Assembly (NCBI GenBank): GCA_002077065.1
Contig: NAJO01000004.1
Span: 1 to 64,000 of the forward strand
Length of the DNA stretch: 64,000 nucleotides
Direction: 5' to 3'
Source: Cryoendolithus antarcticus
Lineage: Eukaryota; Ascomycota; Dothideomycetes; Cladosporiales; Cladosporiaceae
The notes beneath the pieces are model-generated. The model was given only the letters and a program-made list of their open reading frames with translations, was not told where the DNA came from and ran no database searches. A program made the translations under genes and the position numbers. The first letter of the stretch is position 1. Every line of letters begins with the position of its first letter. Below, piece by piece: positions 46,028-56,953 of the stretch.

Positions 46028-46631
46028 GATGTCGAGATGCAAGCCTTGATGAACGGCGAAGAGGAAAATGATGGGTGATGATGAGTAGCATAGGGAGAGC
46101 TTGTGTGTATGCTCATTGCTCTGGACGAGGGCCTAGGGCCCGCATTCAGAACCAAACTCGGTCCACACAATATCAGCAGTGAACGCATCTAGTGACTGTC
46201 AGCAGAACCGAATCGGCTAGACGATATACAAACAGGCATCGGCAGACTCCTTCGCCACTCCTATCCGTCACCTACCTGACAAGATCATCGGTTGTAGTTG
46301 TGAGGCCATTCATTGCAGTCTTCGCTCTTTTGTCAGTATCAAGGCAACACTCCCGATTCGTGCTTACGTATGGATCTGTACACTCGACTGCAACAACGAA
46401 CGATCGATAGCCCCGCAGGCGAGAGCTGTAGGTCGCTGCGTATCACGCCCCATCCAGGAGCAGGTCTCTCCTCAGCTGCAAAAGCGCAGGTGGATTATTA
46501 TCTGCTCATGACAGTAGCACAAGACCCTTCTGGCTTTCAGAAGAGCGGATGAAAGCGATACTGGAAGACGAGTATTGTCTCGTAAGTGTTGCTTGTCCGA
46601 CTCATTGATCTCCAGGTGCCTTCTGCTATCC
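46028..46631. other. Intergenic, Pro-rich gene upstream
   Basis: About 604 bp between the Pro-rich gene start and the sugar-transporter stop. Only short frames; nothing supported. Confidence 0.5.
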
Positions 46632-49223
46632 TTACACTACCTCTTTGTGCAGTCCACCATCCTTCGCTTCGTCATCAACTGCAGGGTCGCCGTACTTTTC
46701 AGCAGCCATGCTCGCAGCACGCACATTGACTGAGCTGTGCCTGCGGATCTCGGTCTCCTCGCGCTCGATATACTCAAGCGGTCGCTTAGCCGAAGTCGCA
46801 GCCTATGAGACGTACTATCAGTTACTGAGTTTTCGGGGAGGGAAGTGGATAGTACCTTGTCCTTGTTGACGAAGATATTCTGGTTCTCCATGAAGTACCT
46901 ATCGATGTCTTCGAGAGTGCGGTCTGAGGTCTCTGGGTAGAAGAAGTAGACCAGGGGTACGAAGGCTCCGTTGAAGACAGCCCAGATGATGTAGAACTTC
47001 CAGCCCAGGGAGTCGATGCCTATGGGTGTAATTTCGACTATGATGAAGTTGCCTGGCTAATGTTAGTGCTGACAACGTCAATGCGATTCGAAATTCCTCA
47101 CATAGCCAATTGGTTGCTGTTCCAAGAGCGGCGCCCTTATTCTTCATCGAAAGGGAGTTGATTTCGCTGGGGTAGAGCCACGGGACACCTTGCATTCCAA
47201 TGCCTGCGACACTTGTCAGTACACTCATCAGAGGTTCGGTTGTGTCGATAGTCTGAAGGTTCTACACGCCCCTCTCAACTGCGTTGGAGTGCGACTTCCG
47301 CGGGGAGACTGCCGGCGAGAGAGCAGTAGCCAGTCGTCAAAGGGCGATTCTCCACGACTTCAGGCTCTCGAAGCCATCTTGACGAGACTACCACTGGCAC
47401 GGCGCAGTCGACGGGAGCATATGAGACCTCCAGACTTTCGCGAGAGCGGGGCTAGCCAGGAGGGGTGCGATCCTTACCAAAGAAGACGTAGTACAAAAAG
47501 AAGAACGCCACGCTAGCTTTGGCGACTTCCGTCTGGTGCGCGTATCCCGGGAGCTTGTTATATCGCAGCAGCGCCGTGATGATAACGTAGCAGAAACATT
47601 GCCCGGCTGCGGCATACATGAGCATCTTGCGGCGGCCCCATCTCTCGACTTGCGGAATGCCCTGCGCGAGTCAGTGCGGCCCAAACGCCCAAAATCGCAG
47701 GTACTCACTATGGTCGAGAACAGCAAATAGCTGACCGAATTAACGGCCGCAATAAGGCGCGCCATGCGGTTGGTAAACCCAACAGATTGAATTAGCACAG
47801 TTGGGAGGTAATAAGAGGTAACTGGATTGATTAATATTTGGTTAATGCTTCAAAGATGAAAAGAATGTTGTCATACCATTGATGCCTGTGATCGGTCAGT
47901 ATTTTCCCGCAAAAGTTGCACCGTGGGAGAGGCAGTACCGGAAAATTGCTGCATGAACTGCGAGCCCATTCCAAGCAGCAGTCGGCGGACAGTACCAGTC
48001 CCCGCCTGGTCTCCCTTTCGTCCGCGAACAAGGTCTCGAATCCGCACGGCATGCTCACGCTCGTAATTGGCAGCGAACTTGATCTCACTGAGTTGAGCCT
48101 GGATCATTGGATCATCGATGTCCTTCGCTTCGAGGTCTGCCAAGATCTGCTCGGCTTCCTTGAAGCGGCCTTTCATGACCAGCCATCTCGGTGACTCGGG
48201 AAGCCAAGGCACGGTAGCGTACAGAATGACGATGAAGATGAATTGGAAGGCCAGGGGAAGCCGCCAGGCTACGGGTCCAGGGACGAAGCTGAAGCCGAAT
48301 GTAACCCAGTTGCTGAGACTGAAGCCTGTCATATTGTCAGTGGTCGCAGCTAGCTAAAAGGACTGACTGCTAAGAGCTACCAGCAATGTTCATGATAAGC
48401 TCGATGACTATGAGTTTGCCTCGCCACGCTGCTGCCGAGGTCTCGGCTTGCCATGGTGGTGCCTATCTGGATGTCAGAAAGCGAAGCTTGGCAGGATTCA
48501 GAAGCTGTCGAACCGTTGACTATGCTTCAATGTCAGCTGGTGAAGCTCGATGGGAGTTAAAGCAGTCCAATACCGTATTTATACCGTTGCCGATACCTGC
48601 AACGATGCGTCCAACGATCATGTGTGGCACGCTGTAGGCTGTAATCTGCAAAATGGCGCCAACGGACATGATGGTCGTGCCTATGAGGATAGACTTTTTC
48701 CTCCCCAGAATGTCACCAACGACAAAAGCAGCAACGGCGCCGAAGAAGCAGCCGATGGTGTACAGCGCTGTCACTGTCGAGATTAAGCTCGTATTTCCGA
48801 CAAGGCCGAGCGTTTCGAGAAAGTCATCTGTGACAATCACGCCTCCGAAGACACCCTGATCGTAACCGAACTATGTCGTGTTAGCCGTGTGTCATTCATT
48901 GCGATCATCTCTCCCAATATCTGAGCCCTAGACAATGCTTCCATCGATACAGTCCGTACTCGCAAGTAGTCGTCACCAGATCGTGGAGACGCCAGGTCGC
49001 AGTCATTGCTGAACACTAGCAGACGCTGGCCTCTCCAGCATCGTGAAGCCCTGTTGCTGCAGCGAGCGTGGCTACAGGAGCCCAAAGAAGTGCAAACCCG
49101 TGAAAGAAGAGAGTAGAAGTTGCGTACCAATGTCATGTCGGTGGCACATGCCACGGTCACCCAGAACGTCAGCCATCCTCCCCGAAAGCCGAAGTAGCGC
49201 TGCCCGTTCTTCGATCCAAACAT
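46632..49223 (-). CDS. MFS sugar transporter, 11 exons with two micro-exons
   Basis: This is a hexose-type major facilitator of 547 residues. Exons: 49223-49128, 48870-48574, 48519-48514, 48462-48381, 48325-47939, 47885-47877, 47821-47709, 47661-47478, 47203-47102, 47052-46856 and 46802-46632. All junctions keep frame and the exon total is divisible by three. Motifs: FGYDQGVFGGVIVTDDF, GDILGRKKSILIG, GIGNGINT-ST-APPWQAE, LPESPRWLVMKGR, QQFS-GIN-VTSYYLPTV, ERWGRRKML, GVPWLYPSEINSL, and PETSDRTLEDIDRYF. The hyphens mark the 6-nt and 9-nt exons that complete two family signatures. Most introns are 47-55 nt, but two (48871-49127 and 47204-47477) are 257 and 274 nt and interrupt otherwise continuous motifs. 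Twelve spans are expected; plasma membrane. Confidence 0.9.
47877..47885 (-). other. Micro-exon of 9 nt (completes Gly-Ile-Asn-Val)
   Basis: GCATCAATG lies between a 53-nt intron (47886-47938, ACTGAC branch, ATCACAG end) and a 55-nt intron (47822-47876, GTATGA donor, ATCCAG end). Phase-1 joining on both sides gives QQFSGINVTSYYLPTV, the standard span-7 signature. Skipping it would leave frame intact but delete three signature residues. Confidence 0.82.
48514..48519 (-). other. Micro-exon of 6 nt (Ser-Thr)
   Basis: TCAACG lies between a 54-nt intron (48520-48573) ending in CATAG and a 51-nt intron (48463-48513) starting GTTCGA. Each intron has its own CTGAC branch site close to its 3' end. 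The two codons complete the NTST-x-P motif of sugar transporters. Skipping them keeps frame, so the evidence is the motif and the paired splice signals. Confidence 0.7.
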
Positions 49224-50021
49224 GTTGGCGGTAGTGCAAACAATGAAAGCAACAATAACGGGTCGCAACGAAAGTCTTGAGAGACATACCTCGTGGGCGA
49301 CACTCACTTGTTGTAGCGCACGCGAGCAACGGACCTACATCCTGGGTAAGCAGTCAGTAGCATGACGTCTACGCCCTCTACAAAGCTCAGTGCGCCGTGT
49401 GATCATGCAAGTCGTCGTGTGGCCCACTCGCCAGCGGGATGCCGGCACAACGTCGAAGGCCCGCTAAGGTCACGCCAATTGCGTTAAGCTCCGAGCCAAT
49501 GGTGAAGTAAGAAGCGGGGACGAGATCGGTCCTTTTTAGCATCCAGGTCAAGATGTTTCAGGCCATATGATGCAGATGCCAATGTAATCGCGATCTGAAA
49601 GCGATGACGGCTACGTGAAAGCAGATTGGTCGTGGTCATGTTCATGATGCTCAACAAAGCTGTTGAGAGCGCAAGTAAACCTGTGCGTACCGCGTCAAAG
49701 GCTGACAGGAATGATCGAACCTCTCTCACATGCATATTTCAACAAGGTTCGCAACCCCGCAGAAGGATGGGGCCTTCCGTCCCGCTATGATTTACCTAAA
49801 CTTCACCTTGACGTCAGCTTCTAACGGCGCCTATGAAAGACAGGTACCAAGCTCCATATCTCACCGACTTGCAACGCTCGTAAGGTGGATATCCACCACG
49901 TTGCTGACTCGTGAACGTTCGGCCGCGGTAGAGAAGCCAGCCCAGTGCGACCTCGAGATATCGGTTGTAGGAGGCGCGCAAGCACTCTGTGGAAGTTTCA
50001 TAGGAGAGCTCCGGCACATGC
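49224..50021. other. Intergenic upstream of the sugar transporter
   Basis: About 800 bp between the transporter start and the 3' end of the WD40 gene, both on the - strand. Overlapping short frames on both strands; no supported gene. Confidence 0.5.
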
Positions 50022-52697
50022 TCACGAGCGGCGCATCTTGCCTTCGCGAACAAAACGAAGGTATTGCTTTGAAAAATGCCTTCCAACAACAGCATGTGAT
50101 CGCAACGCAGGCTTTATCGCTACCAGCTCGAGCTTCAACGCCGACAGCTGGCCCTCCAGTGCTCGAATCCTCGCGGCTGGCTGCGCACAGCAGCCACGAG
50201 CTTCGAGCGGCAGCCCAAGAGCATTGCGAGGCTCTACACCATCACCAGCAGTGGCCTTGACTCGGCTTCCATGCACTCTTGGCTCGCTGATCGTATTGAA
50301 CTCAGGTGCCGCAGTCGGGACGGTGTGAGGAGCTGGTTGTTGCTTTGTACTACCGTGCGGTTTCCCACTCTTGCCTTGCGTATTGCGGCTGCGGCCCAGC
50401 GACGACGATCGTGGGAATAGACTGCGTACATGGTCTGAATCTGGGGCGAATGGCTTGATACGCCTCGTCTTAGCTCGCAGGGGAATGGGAGGGCTACTCT
50501 GCGCATTGACTTGTGGCAACGTGCTCTGCCCTGGAGGCATTGCAAGGCCGCCATCTTCAGGGCCACCACGCGATCGTGATGTCTGCTTAGCTGGCGAGCG
50601 TCGGAAAAGGTGATGTTGACGTGCCGTAGAGTGTGCTTGCTCGTCTTCCGAGGTAAGCCAGAGGTCATTCTCATGAAGTGCAGACCAGGAGTCCTCCGAC
50701 ACGGAGTCAATCACCCATTTGCCGCCACGGCCATGCACTCGTGACTCGATCGGTGGCTTTCGCGACGACAGCACAGGCTGCTGTGGCATCGTCAAAGGCT
50801 TCGGCGCGGCCCTCGGCTGAGTGATGTCACGATGCTCCGCGCGCGCTTCACGGATGTGCCCACTGTCTCGTATCGGGCGTGGCAGTGGTCGAGTAGTTGC
50901 GTCTTGTCCAACTTCTGGCTTTTTGGTGCTGGCTAAAGCTGACGTTGACCTGGGAAGTGGGTCTTTACGGTCGGAGCCACGGTCCGTCCTTGGACGAGCT
51001 CGAAGCGCCAAGCTGACGTGCCTAGACTGTAGCCGATGACTCCCCTTTTGTCTCCCTGTTGACGATGCGGAGCTAGTAGCATGGCTCTGTCCGACTAATG
51101 GCTCCATGTCCATTGGCCATGAGATCGTAGGCTTCTTGCGCGATGTCGGGGCAGTCCGCTTCGCGAAAGTACTTGTCGAAACGCGCGGGCGAGACATCGG
51201 TGCGCTTCTGAATCGCGAATTGCGACTGGCTTGCCCGATTGGCTGGTGCGGTGATGCAGTCAAAAAGAGATCAAGGTCTGCGGCAATAGGCAATGGAGCG
51301 ATCAACGTTCCTGACCGTGGCATAGCGCGCCGCACCGTGCTCGTCTCGTCCACTTCATCTGGCTGGAAGGTGAACTTACGAATGCCTGGCAAGACATCAG
51401 GCGGTCGAAGCTTAGCTGCCGGGCGCAAAGCAGGATGAACGCCGAGATGAGGTGGATCTGTACTGCCATCGTGCTGGTCCGTCTGCGTTCGCTGTGGGCG
51501 GACAGATACAGATGGGATACCAAGTGCCATGTTTGCTCCTCGAGGTACGACACGTGCAGAAATCCCGGGCGAAGGACCAGCCACCCACTCAGCACTGATG
51601 ATCCTCTCGGCCTTCCTGCGAACCTGGATACGCTGCTTCAGCGAGCCGAGCGAGGTATAAAGCTCGACGGTGCCATGCTCGTTGCCAACAGCGATCAATG
51701 AGGTCGCCGGCTCTGTCAAATGAACGCTCGAGATGCGACTGTGTAGAGATGCCTGTGCCCCTGATTGCGTAGCGTGCGAAGTAGCAACACATGTCAGCGG
51801 CACCTGACAGTGCCATGTCCACAGAACTATGGGCTTGCCGGAAAAGTCCGACAGCCTGCATCGTCCATCTGCGCCGACACTGGCCACTTGAAGTGCATGA
51901 GCCGGAAGGAACGCCGCGCCTGTAATCGACTTGTCTCTACTTCCTGACTTCGAAGTCGTTGACTTGTGCAGATTGCTGATGCGACCAAGCTCTGCCTTGC
52001 CAACGCGCTTCTGATCAACGTAGACGCCGTCATTTGCGACATCGATGAGCCGGCTGGCATCGAAGACTGCGAGCGCACCGTCCATAAATCCAATCAAGAA
52101 CACCTCAGTTCGTTCGGAATGAAACGCAGCAATAGCCACACCAGTCCCAGAACTCTGCAATACCACCATCGTAGACGGCTTCGTCCCTCTCAAGTCCTTG
52201 AGATGCAAGACCGGCGGATCCCTCTCCGCAGTAACCATGAGTCCCCCATCCGGCGAAACTGCCAACACCACAGGCGAGCTGCTAAGCACCTCTGGCGGAC
52301 TCAACAACCTCTGCCCCTCCGCAGAATAACACTGCACCGCATTCGTGACCTTCGTAGACAAATACAGCTTCTTCGAATCAGCCGTATAGCTCAGATGCCT
52401 GACCTCATCCTCCTTAGCCGTGAGCCCCTAGCTCTTGTCCTTGCCACGCTTGATATCGTGCAAGACAACAACATGTTTGTCGGCGACGGCGAGAATGCCT
52501 GAGCCGTCTTTGCTTTCTGTTGCGGCCGCGATACCCGATCTGGAGGATTTGAAGAGGGTTTGGATGCCGGACGCGTCCAGGGAGAGGACGCGGGATGGGG
52601 TTGTGACTAAGAGATGCTGATCGAGTGGAAAGTCGAAGTGATCTTCGGTTCCTACGTGTTGTCGTACTTGCACACTATTGCGCGGTAGTGATGGCAT
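50022..52697 (-). pseudogene. WD40-repeat protein interrupted by an in-frame TAG
   Basis: A single reading frame of 892 codons runs from an ATG at 52697 to a stop at 50022, broken only by TAG at 52430-52428 (codon 90). Before the break: DIKRGKDKS; after it, in the same frame: GLTAKEDEVRHLSYTADSKKLYLSTKV, which together read like one continuous WD40 blade. Further blades follow (VLAVSPDGGLMVTAERD, AFHSERTEVFLIGFMDGALAVFD, TGAAFLPAHALQVASVGADG, SLIAVGNEHGTVELYTSLG). The C-terminal half is basic, Ser/Pro/Arg-rich and disordered, ending in a short coiled coil (RIRALEGQLSALKLELVAIK). No intron that removes the TAG keeps both frame and blade. It could be a nonsense allele, readthrough, or a sequence error. 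The architecture loosely recalls microtubule- or spindle-associated WD40 proteins, but I do not recognise the family. Confidence 0.72.
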
Positions 52698-52942
52698 GAT
52701 GTAATTTTGAAAGTTTGCGATGTGAGGTTGTCTGCTCACGACAAAATGTGGAAGTGAAGTCGCGAAGTTGACGCGTTTGGACAAAGGAGCAGGCATGCAC
52801 GACTGACGTCCATTAGACATGTCCCAACCGCACCATGAGTACTGGAACAATAATGTTGTAAGATCAAGTCATGAAACACCTAGCAACGTAGACCTATCAA
52901 CAAGTACCTGCAAGCATTTCCGATCATCACTTCCCACACCGC

Positions 52943-53581
52943 CTACAGCAACAAGATGGCCGCAAATGACATGACACCCAACGCTCCCAAGCTAACGGCC
53001 AGCCTCTCTCCAGCATTCGCCGGAGCCGACGCGCACGCAGCAGTCGCGCCCAGCTTCTCAGCCCCAGCCGTGATAGCAGCCTGCCATACTGCGATGTCCG
53101 CCGAGGCGTAAGTAGTCGACGTAGCGGTTTGCGTTTGCTTGCCATTGGCAGAGCCACTGAGCGTCTCCGTGCACACTGCGCTCGTGGTTCCGCCGAGGCT
53201 GCACATATAGTTCAGGTTGACGGTCACACCCGCAGTCGAAGTAGTAGTGGCGTAGGCGTAGAGGCTCGGACCAACGGTGACTACTAGTGTCTGGAGCGTC
53301 GTTAGCATGTTTAGGGAGGTGAGATGTCAGAAGGGACGGACAGGTGTGGCGCCGCTCCTGGGGCAGTAGTCTGCGACTCCGGGGAGGTAGGATGATTCCG
53401 CAGCGGTGCACTGTAGGGCGACGGTGGTCGTGCCTGAACAGGCGTCCACCACAGAGCCTGCCCAGCTGATGCCAGCAGTCGCATGAGGCGCGACGATCTC
53501 AATCATTGACGTGCCATTATTGACATTCTGCGCTGTCGCAAGCGTAGCACTAAGGAGTGCAGCGGCTACAAAGGTCCACAT
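52943..53581 (-). CDS. Small GPI-anchored-type cell-surface protein
   Basis: Two exons (53581-53342 and 53290-52943) join in frame to 195 residues across a 51-nt intron with a GCTAAC branch site. Signal peptide: WTFVAAALLSATLATAQ. The mature chain is Ser/Thr/Ala-rich with six cysteines (DACSG, LQCTA, DYCPR, MCSLG, VCTET, ACASA), probably disulfide-bonded. The C-terminus is a hydrophobic tail (LAVSLGALGVMSFAAILLL) after small residues, as for GPI attachment. Similar small GPI proteins are common on filamentous fungal walls; their role is unknown. Confidence 0.82.
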
Positions 53582-54729
53582 ACTGATAGCTTCGCGATGG
53601 AGCAGACTTGAGTGATTGGTATAGATGTGAGTGTGCGAAATGTGCACTTGCGATGCACTTCGTGGAGCACGGTGAGGAAGTGATTGAAGCTGGGAACCGA
53701 CGAAGACACAGGCCTACCTCACGACTTTTATCGCAATCCAGCAATCGCATTCAAGAACCGATCTGCATTGTAGAGGCTGTGCCTTGAAGGCGCATGGCTG
53801 AATCCTTCGGTCGCCTTGGCAGTTTCGAATCCTACATACCAACCGCTGGACAAACCACCCGAAGGATGGGGATCAGGCGGCTCACCTCGACTGTCTTGAG
53901 CTCCTGTGATGCCGTGGGAACCGGCGCTCCCGACAGGCTGTTGTCGCTGGTGAGTAGTCCTGGCACATGAGACGGGAATTATGCATTGTCGATCTGACCT
54001 GCGGTCAAGGATCGACATGGCCAAGCAATATTAACTTCGAGGCTTGTTACTGCGCCATGGCAATTGTTATCAACGATTGGGCTTTTGCTGATTTGGCGCC
54101 TCTCGATAGAAGGGGGGAAGCATCGCTGGCTTCGTTCGTGAATCTGTGATCGTTGACGATCCACGCGCAGCGCTCGGTCACAAAAGTGAAAGTTTGTTGT
54201 AGCGTAGAAGTGACCGTCCAGCCGCTGAAGGCTCAAGCTTTGTATGCCTAAGGCGTGAATGCTCGCCCGGCAATTGGAGCATCTTCCCTTACCGCTATCA
54301 TAAGTGAAGGCGATATCGGTCTTAGACGGCTGTCGTAGAAGTGTATGCAAGCGTCGTGATGCACAGGACCTGGAAGCTCTCACTTCGTCGTTGCGGATAG
54401 GATGTGTGGTTCTTCCCCACATCGGAAAGTGACGTTGCAGAACAGTATTCAGGCAAGCACACGAGGTCTGATATCCCGCAAGTCTTTGCGGTCCTTCATT
54501 ACATGTAGTCTGCAGGTCAGGCCAACTCGCTTGTGTGAGCGAAGTCAGGCTAACAAGCTCAGTACGCGCATGTCAAATCCTGGAAAGAAACAGAGAGCAG
54601 CGGTTGACGCTAAGTGTGCCTGAGGCATTAAGCTGTTGCCGACCAAAGTCGTGGCTATTACATGTGCAGTGTTCGATTTGTCGTACCCTCACCACCCATC
54701 AGCCTCAGCGAACTTACGCGACCTTCGCA
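53582..54729. promoter_or_regulatory. Divergent promoter region GPI-type gene / PRP17
   Basis: About 1.15 kb between two divergent starts. The PRP17 frame is open further upstream (to about 54535), but family resemblance begins at 54730. A short segment near 53824 recalls a tRNA T-loop but lacks an A box. Nothing else is supported. Confidence 0.45.
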
Positions 54730-56211
54730 ATGGCCCTTGTACCTGCACGCAATGGCGCAAATGCGCCGCCACCTCGAGCCCAAGATCTCATCAGCGCACC
54801 TAAGAAAACATCAACCAGAGGAAAAGTGCCCACGGGCTACGCTGAAGAAATCGCGATCTCAGAATCGTCTTTCCGCAATCTGCATCGGCAAGTGCAAAGT
54901 CAGCAGTCTGCTGGTCGGAAGCGAAAGCGAGAGACCAAGGGCGACAGTGGTGTAGTCTATGGCGCAGAAGCCTACAAAGGGCCTTGGGCGAAGTATGAAG
55001 AGCGCAGGATCGATAGTGACAGCGGAGAGGAAGTGGAGATGTCAGGGGATGAGAGCGGGGAAGAGGAAGTGGTGTATGAGGAAGACAGTATTGCGCCTAT
55101 GCCTACGAAGGGAAGCTTGCAGGGAACAGGCTACGCAGAGACGAGTGCGGACAAGGAGTCGAGTACGTTCGAGGGAAGTGAAGAGCGCGACTACCAGGGA
55201 CGGACGTATATGCACGTACCACAGGACCTTGACGTGGACCTTGTGAAGGACTTTACGGACCTGGACTTGAAGTGCTTCCATCCGAAGAAGCTCATACAGA
55301 CGTACAAGTCGCACGGCAAGCCAGCGCATGAGAAGGCTGTTACGAGCCTGAAGTTCTTCCCGGACAGCGGACATTTGCTGCTGAGCGCTGGAGCGGACGG
55401 TAGGGTGAAGCTATGGGATGCATACCACGATCGAGAGCTCTTACGATCATACACCGGCCACGTGAAAAGTGTAGTCGACACAGATTTCACCCCAGATGGC
55501 AGCAAATTCATCTCAGCATCCTACGACCGACAGATGAAGATTTGGGACACCGAAACCGGAACTTGCACTGGCCGTTACAGCACAGGCAGCACCCCTCACG
55601 TGGTCCGATGGCAGCCTGACGACAGCTCCGGCAAAGAGTTCCTCGCCGGCATGCACGACAACAAGATCGTGCAATTTGACACACGCGCGGACGACAAGAA
55701 GCCAGTGCAAGAGTACGATCACCACCTTGGGCCCGTGAATACAATAACCTTCTGCGACGAGAACCGCCGTTTCATCACAACTTCCGACGACAAGAGTCTG
55801 CGAGCATGGGAGTACAACATCCCCGTGCCAATCAAATTCATCGCGGAGCCGTACATGTTCCCAATGGTCAAATCGGCAGTGCATCCCAAGGGATACGTGC
55901 TCATGCAATCCTCGGACAATACTATCAAAGTCTACTCCACAGGCGAGAAAATTCGGCAGAACCGAAAGAAGGAGTTTCAGGGTTACAACAATGCGGGTTA
56001 TGCCATTGACGTAGCTGTCAGTCCGGATGGAGGTATTGTGGCGAGCGGTGATAGCGGAGGATTTGTGTGTTTTTGGGACTGGAAGACGGGCAAAATGTGG
56101 CACAAGATTAAGGCTAGTGATGGGGCGGTGGTAGCAACAGCGTGGCATCCGAGGGAGACGAGTAAGGTCGTGACCGGAGATGTCAGTGGGGTGGTGAAGT
56201 ACTGGGACTAG
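54730..56211 (+). CDS. PRP17: Pre-mRNA splicing factor Prp17 (Cdc40, WD40)
   Basis: Prp17/CDC40 acts in the second catalytic step of splicing. One exon, 493 residues from MALVPARNGANAPPP. The N-terminal region has GYAEEIAISESSFRNLHRQ, and KGPWAKYEE, typical of the family, with an acidic stretch between. YMHVPQDLDVDLVKDF and CFHPKKLIQTYKSHGKPAHE lead into the seven-bladed propeller. Blades include GHLLLSAGADGRVKLWDAY, GSKFISASYDRQMKIWDTET, HDNKIVQFDTRADDKKPVQE, NRRFITTSDDKSLRAWEYNI and GFVCFWDWKTGKMWHKIKA. It ends KVVTGDVSGVVKYWD, as in other Prp17 proteins. Nuclear. Confidence 0.95.
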   Translation: MALVPARNGANAPPPRAQDLISAPKKTSTRGKVPTGYAEEIAISESSFRNLHRQVQSQQSAGRKRKRETKGDSGVVYGAEAYKGPWAKYEERRIDSDSGEEVEMSGDESGEEEVVYEEDSIAPMPTKGSLQGTGYAETSADKESSTFEGSEERDYQGRTYMHVPQDLDVDLVKDFTDLDLKCFHPKKLIQTYKSHGKPAHEKAVTSLKFFPDSGHLLLSAGADGRVKLWDAYHDRELLRSYTGHVKSVVDTDFTPDGSKFISASYDRQMKIWDTETGTCTGRYSTGSTPHVVRWQPDDSSGKEFLAGMHDNKIVQFDTRADDKKPVQEYDHHLGPVNTITFCDENRRFITTSDDKSLRAWEYNIPVPIKFIAEPYMFPMVKSAVHPKGYVLMQSSDNTIKVYSTGEKIRQNRKKEFQGYNNAGYAIDVAVSPDGGIVASGDSGGFVCFWDWKTGKMWHKIKASDGAVVATAWHPRETSKVVTGDVSGVVKYWD

Positions 56212-56402
56212 GCAGTACGTGAAAGCACTAGACGCTTCGAGGCTTGGCGTCCAGACTTTTAGCTACATGTACATAGAGATCTTCGAAGCGAACCGAATCT
56301 TGCGCAATACGCTCGTACTTGAGCATATACCTGATAGAAGCATCAACGACACCTCTCGGCCTCGCATAATCCGTACATCTCACATCGATACATCAGTCAA
56401 TC

Positions 56403-56953
56403 ATGGCCCTCAGCGCACCTGGCGGTGGCCAATTGAACGCAGAGGATGCCGACAACTTCGAGGAAATTGAGAAGCAGTTCGCAGTCAAAGGTGCGCCTCT
56501 CCCATTCCTATACCTAATCACAGTCGCTAACCCATATCTCTAGTCGTCCAACACATGACAACCTACTGGTCCCTTCTAACCCACATCCCCGGCTCCAAAC
56601 TGAAACTCACGAAACAAGACGACGCAATATTCGAGTCCTTCACCGCAGCGTTCCCAGACTTCGACGTAAAAGCCACAATCGACGAAGACGCCATGAAGAG
56701 TAAAGAGGGCAAGGCGCAGTGGCGGGAGTGGATCGAGGGCTGGAAGGGGAAAGTCGATGATTATAATTTTGGGGCTATGGTGAGGGGAAATGCGGGCTGG
56801 GAGTATGGCGAGAAGGAGACCATCTTTGCGGTGAGGATGCAGTTTTATGGGATTGAGATTGCGAGGAATCGGGCGGGGTTGAACGATTGGATTCATGAGA
56901 AGGCGCAGAAGGAGAAGGCGGAGGGTGAGGCAAGTGCCGAGACCGCATCGTGA
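56403..56953 (+). CDS. PBDC1 / Ypl225w homologue
   Basis: Two exons (56403-56490 and 56544-56953) join in frame to 165 residues across a 53-nt intron. Family motifs: MTTYWSLLTHIPGSKLKLTK, DEDAMKSKEGKAQWREW, KVDDYNFGAMVRG and MQFYGIEIARNRAGLNDWI. Yeast Ypl225w has been reported to act as a co-translational chaperone for the elongation factor eEF1A; I transfer that role by homology only. The protein is small, cytosolic, and ends in a Lys/Glu-rich tail. It begins 191 bp after PRP17 on the same strand. Confidence 0.9.

Noticed and set aside
47204..47477. 108-codon + strand frame overlapping the long transporter intron
   Set aside because: Antisense to a transporter intron and exon, no domain. 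The flanking transporter motif is continuous without any extra exon.
52361..52430. Intron explanation for the TAG in the WD40 gene
   Set aside because: The GT..AG pairs tested either shift frame into a stop or delete a WD40 strand (for instance a 60-nt piece with a GTTGTT donor).
53760..53850. tRNA-like T-loop (TTTCGAATCC) upstream of PRP17
   Set aside because: No A box and no acceptor stem could be folded; the GG before TTCGA is missing.
55513..56148. 211-codon open frame on the - strand inside PRP17
   Set aside because: It lies entirely antisense to a well-conserved coding exon and has no domain of its own; a shadow of codon bias.
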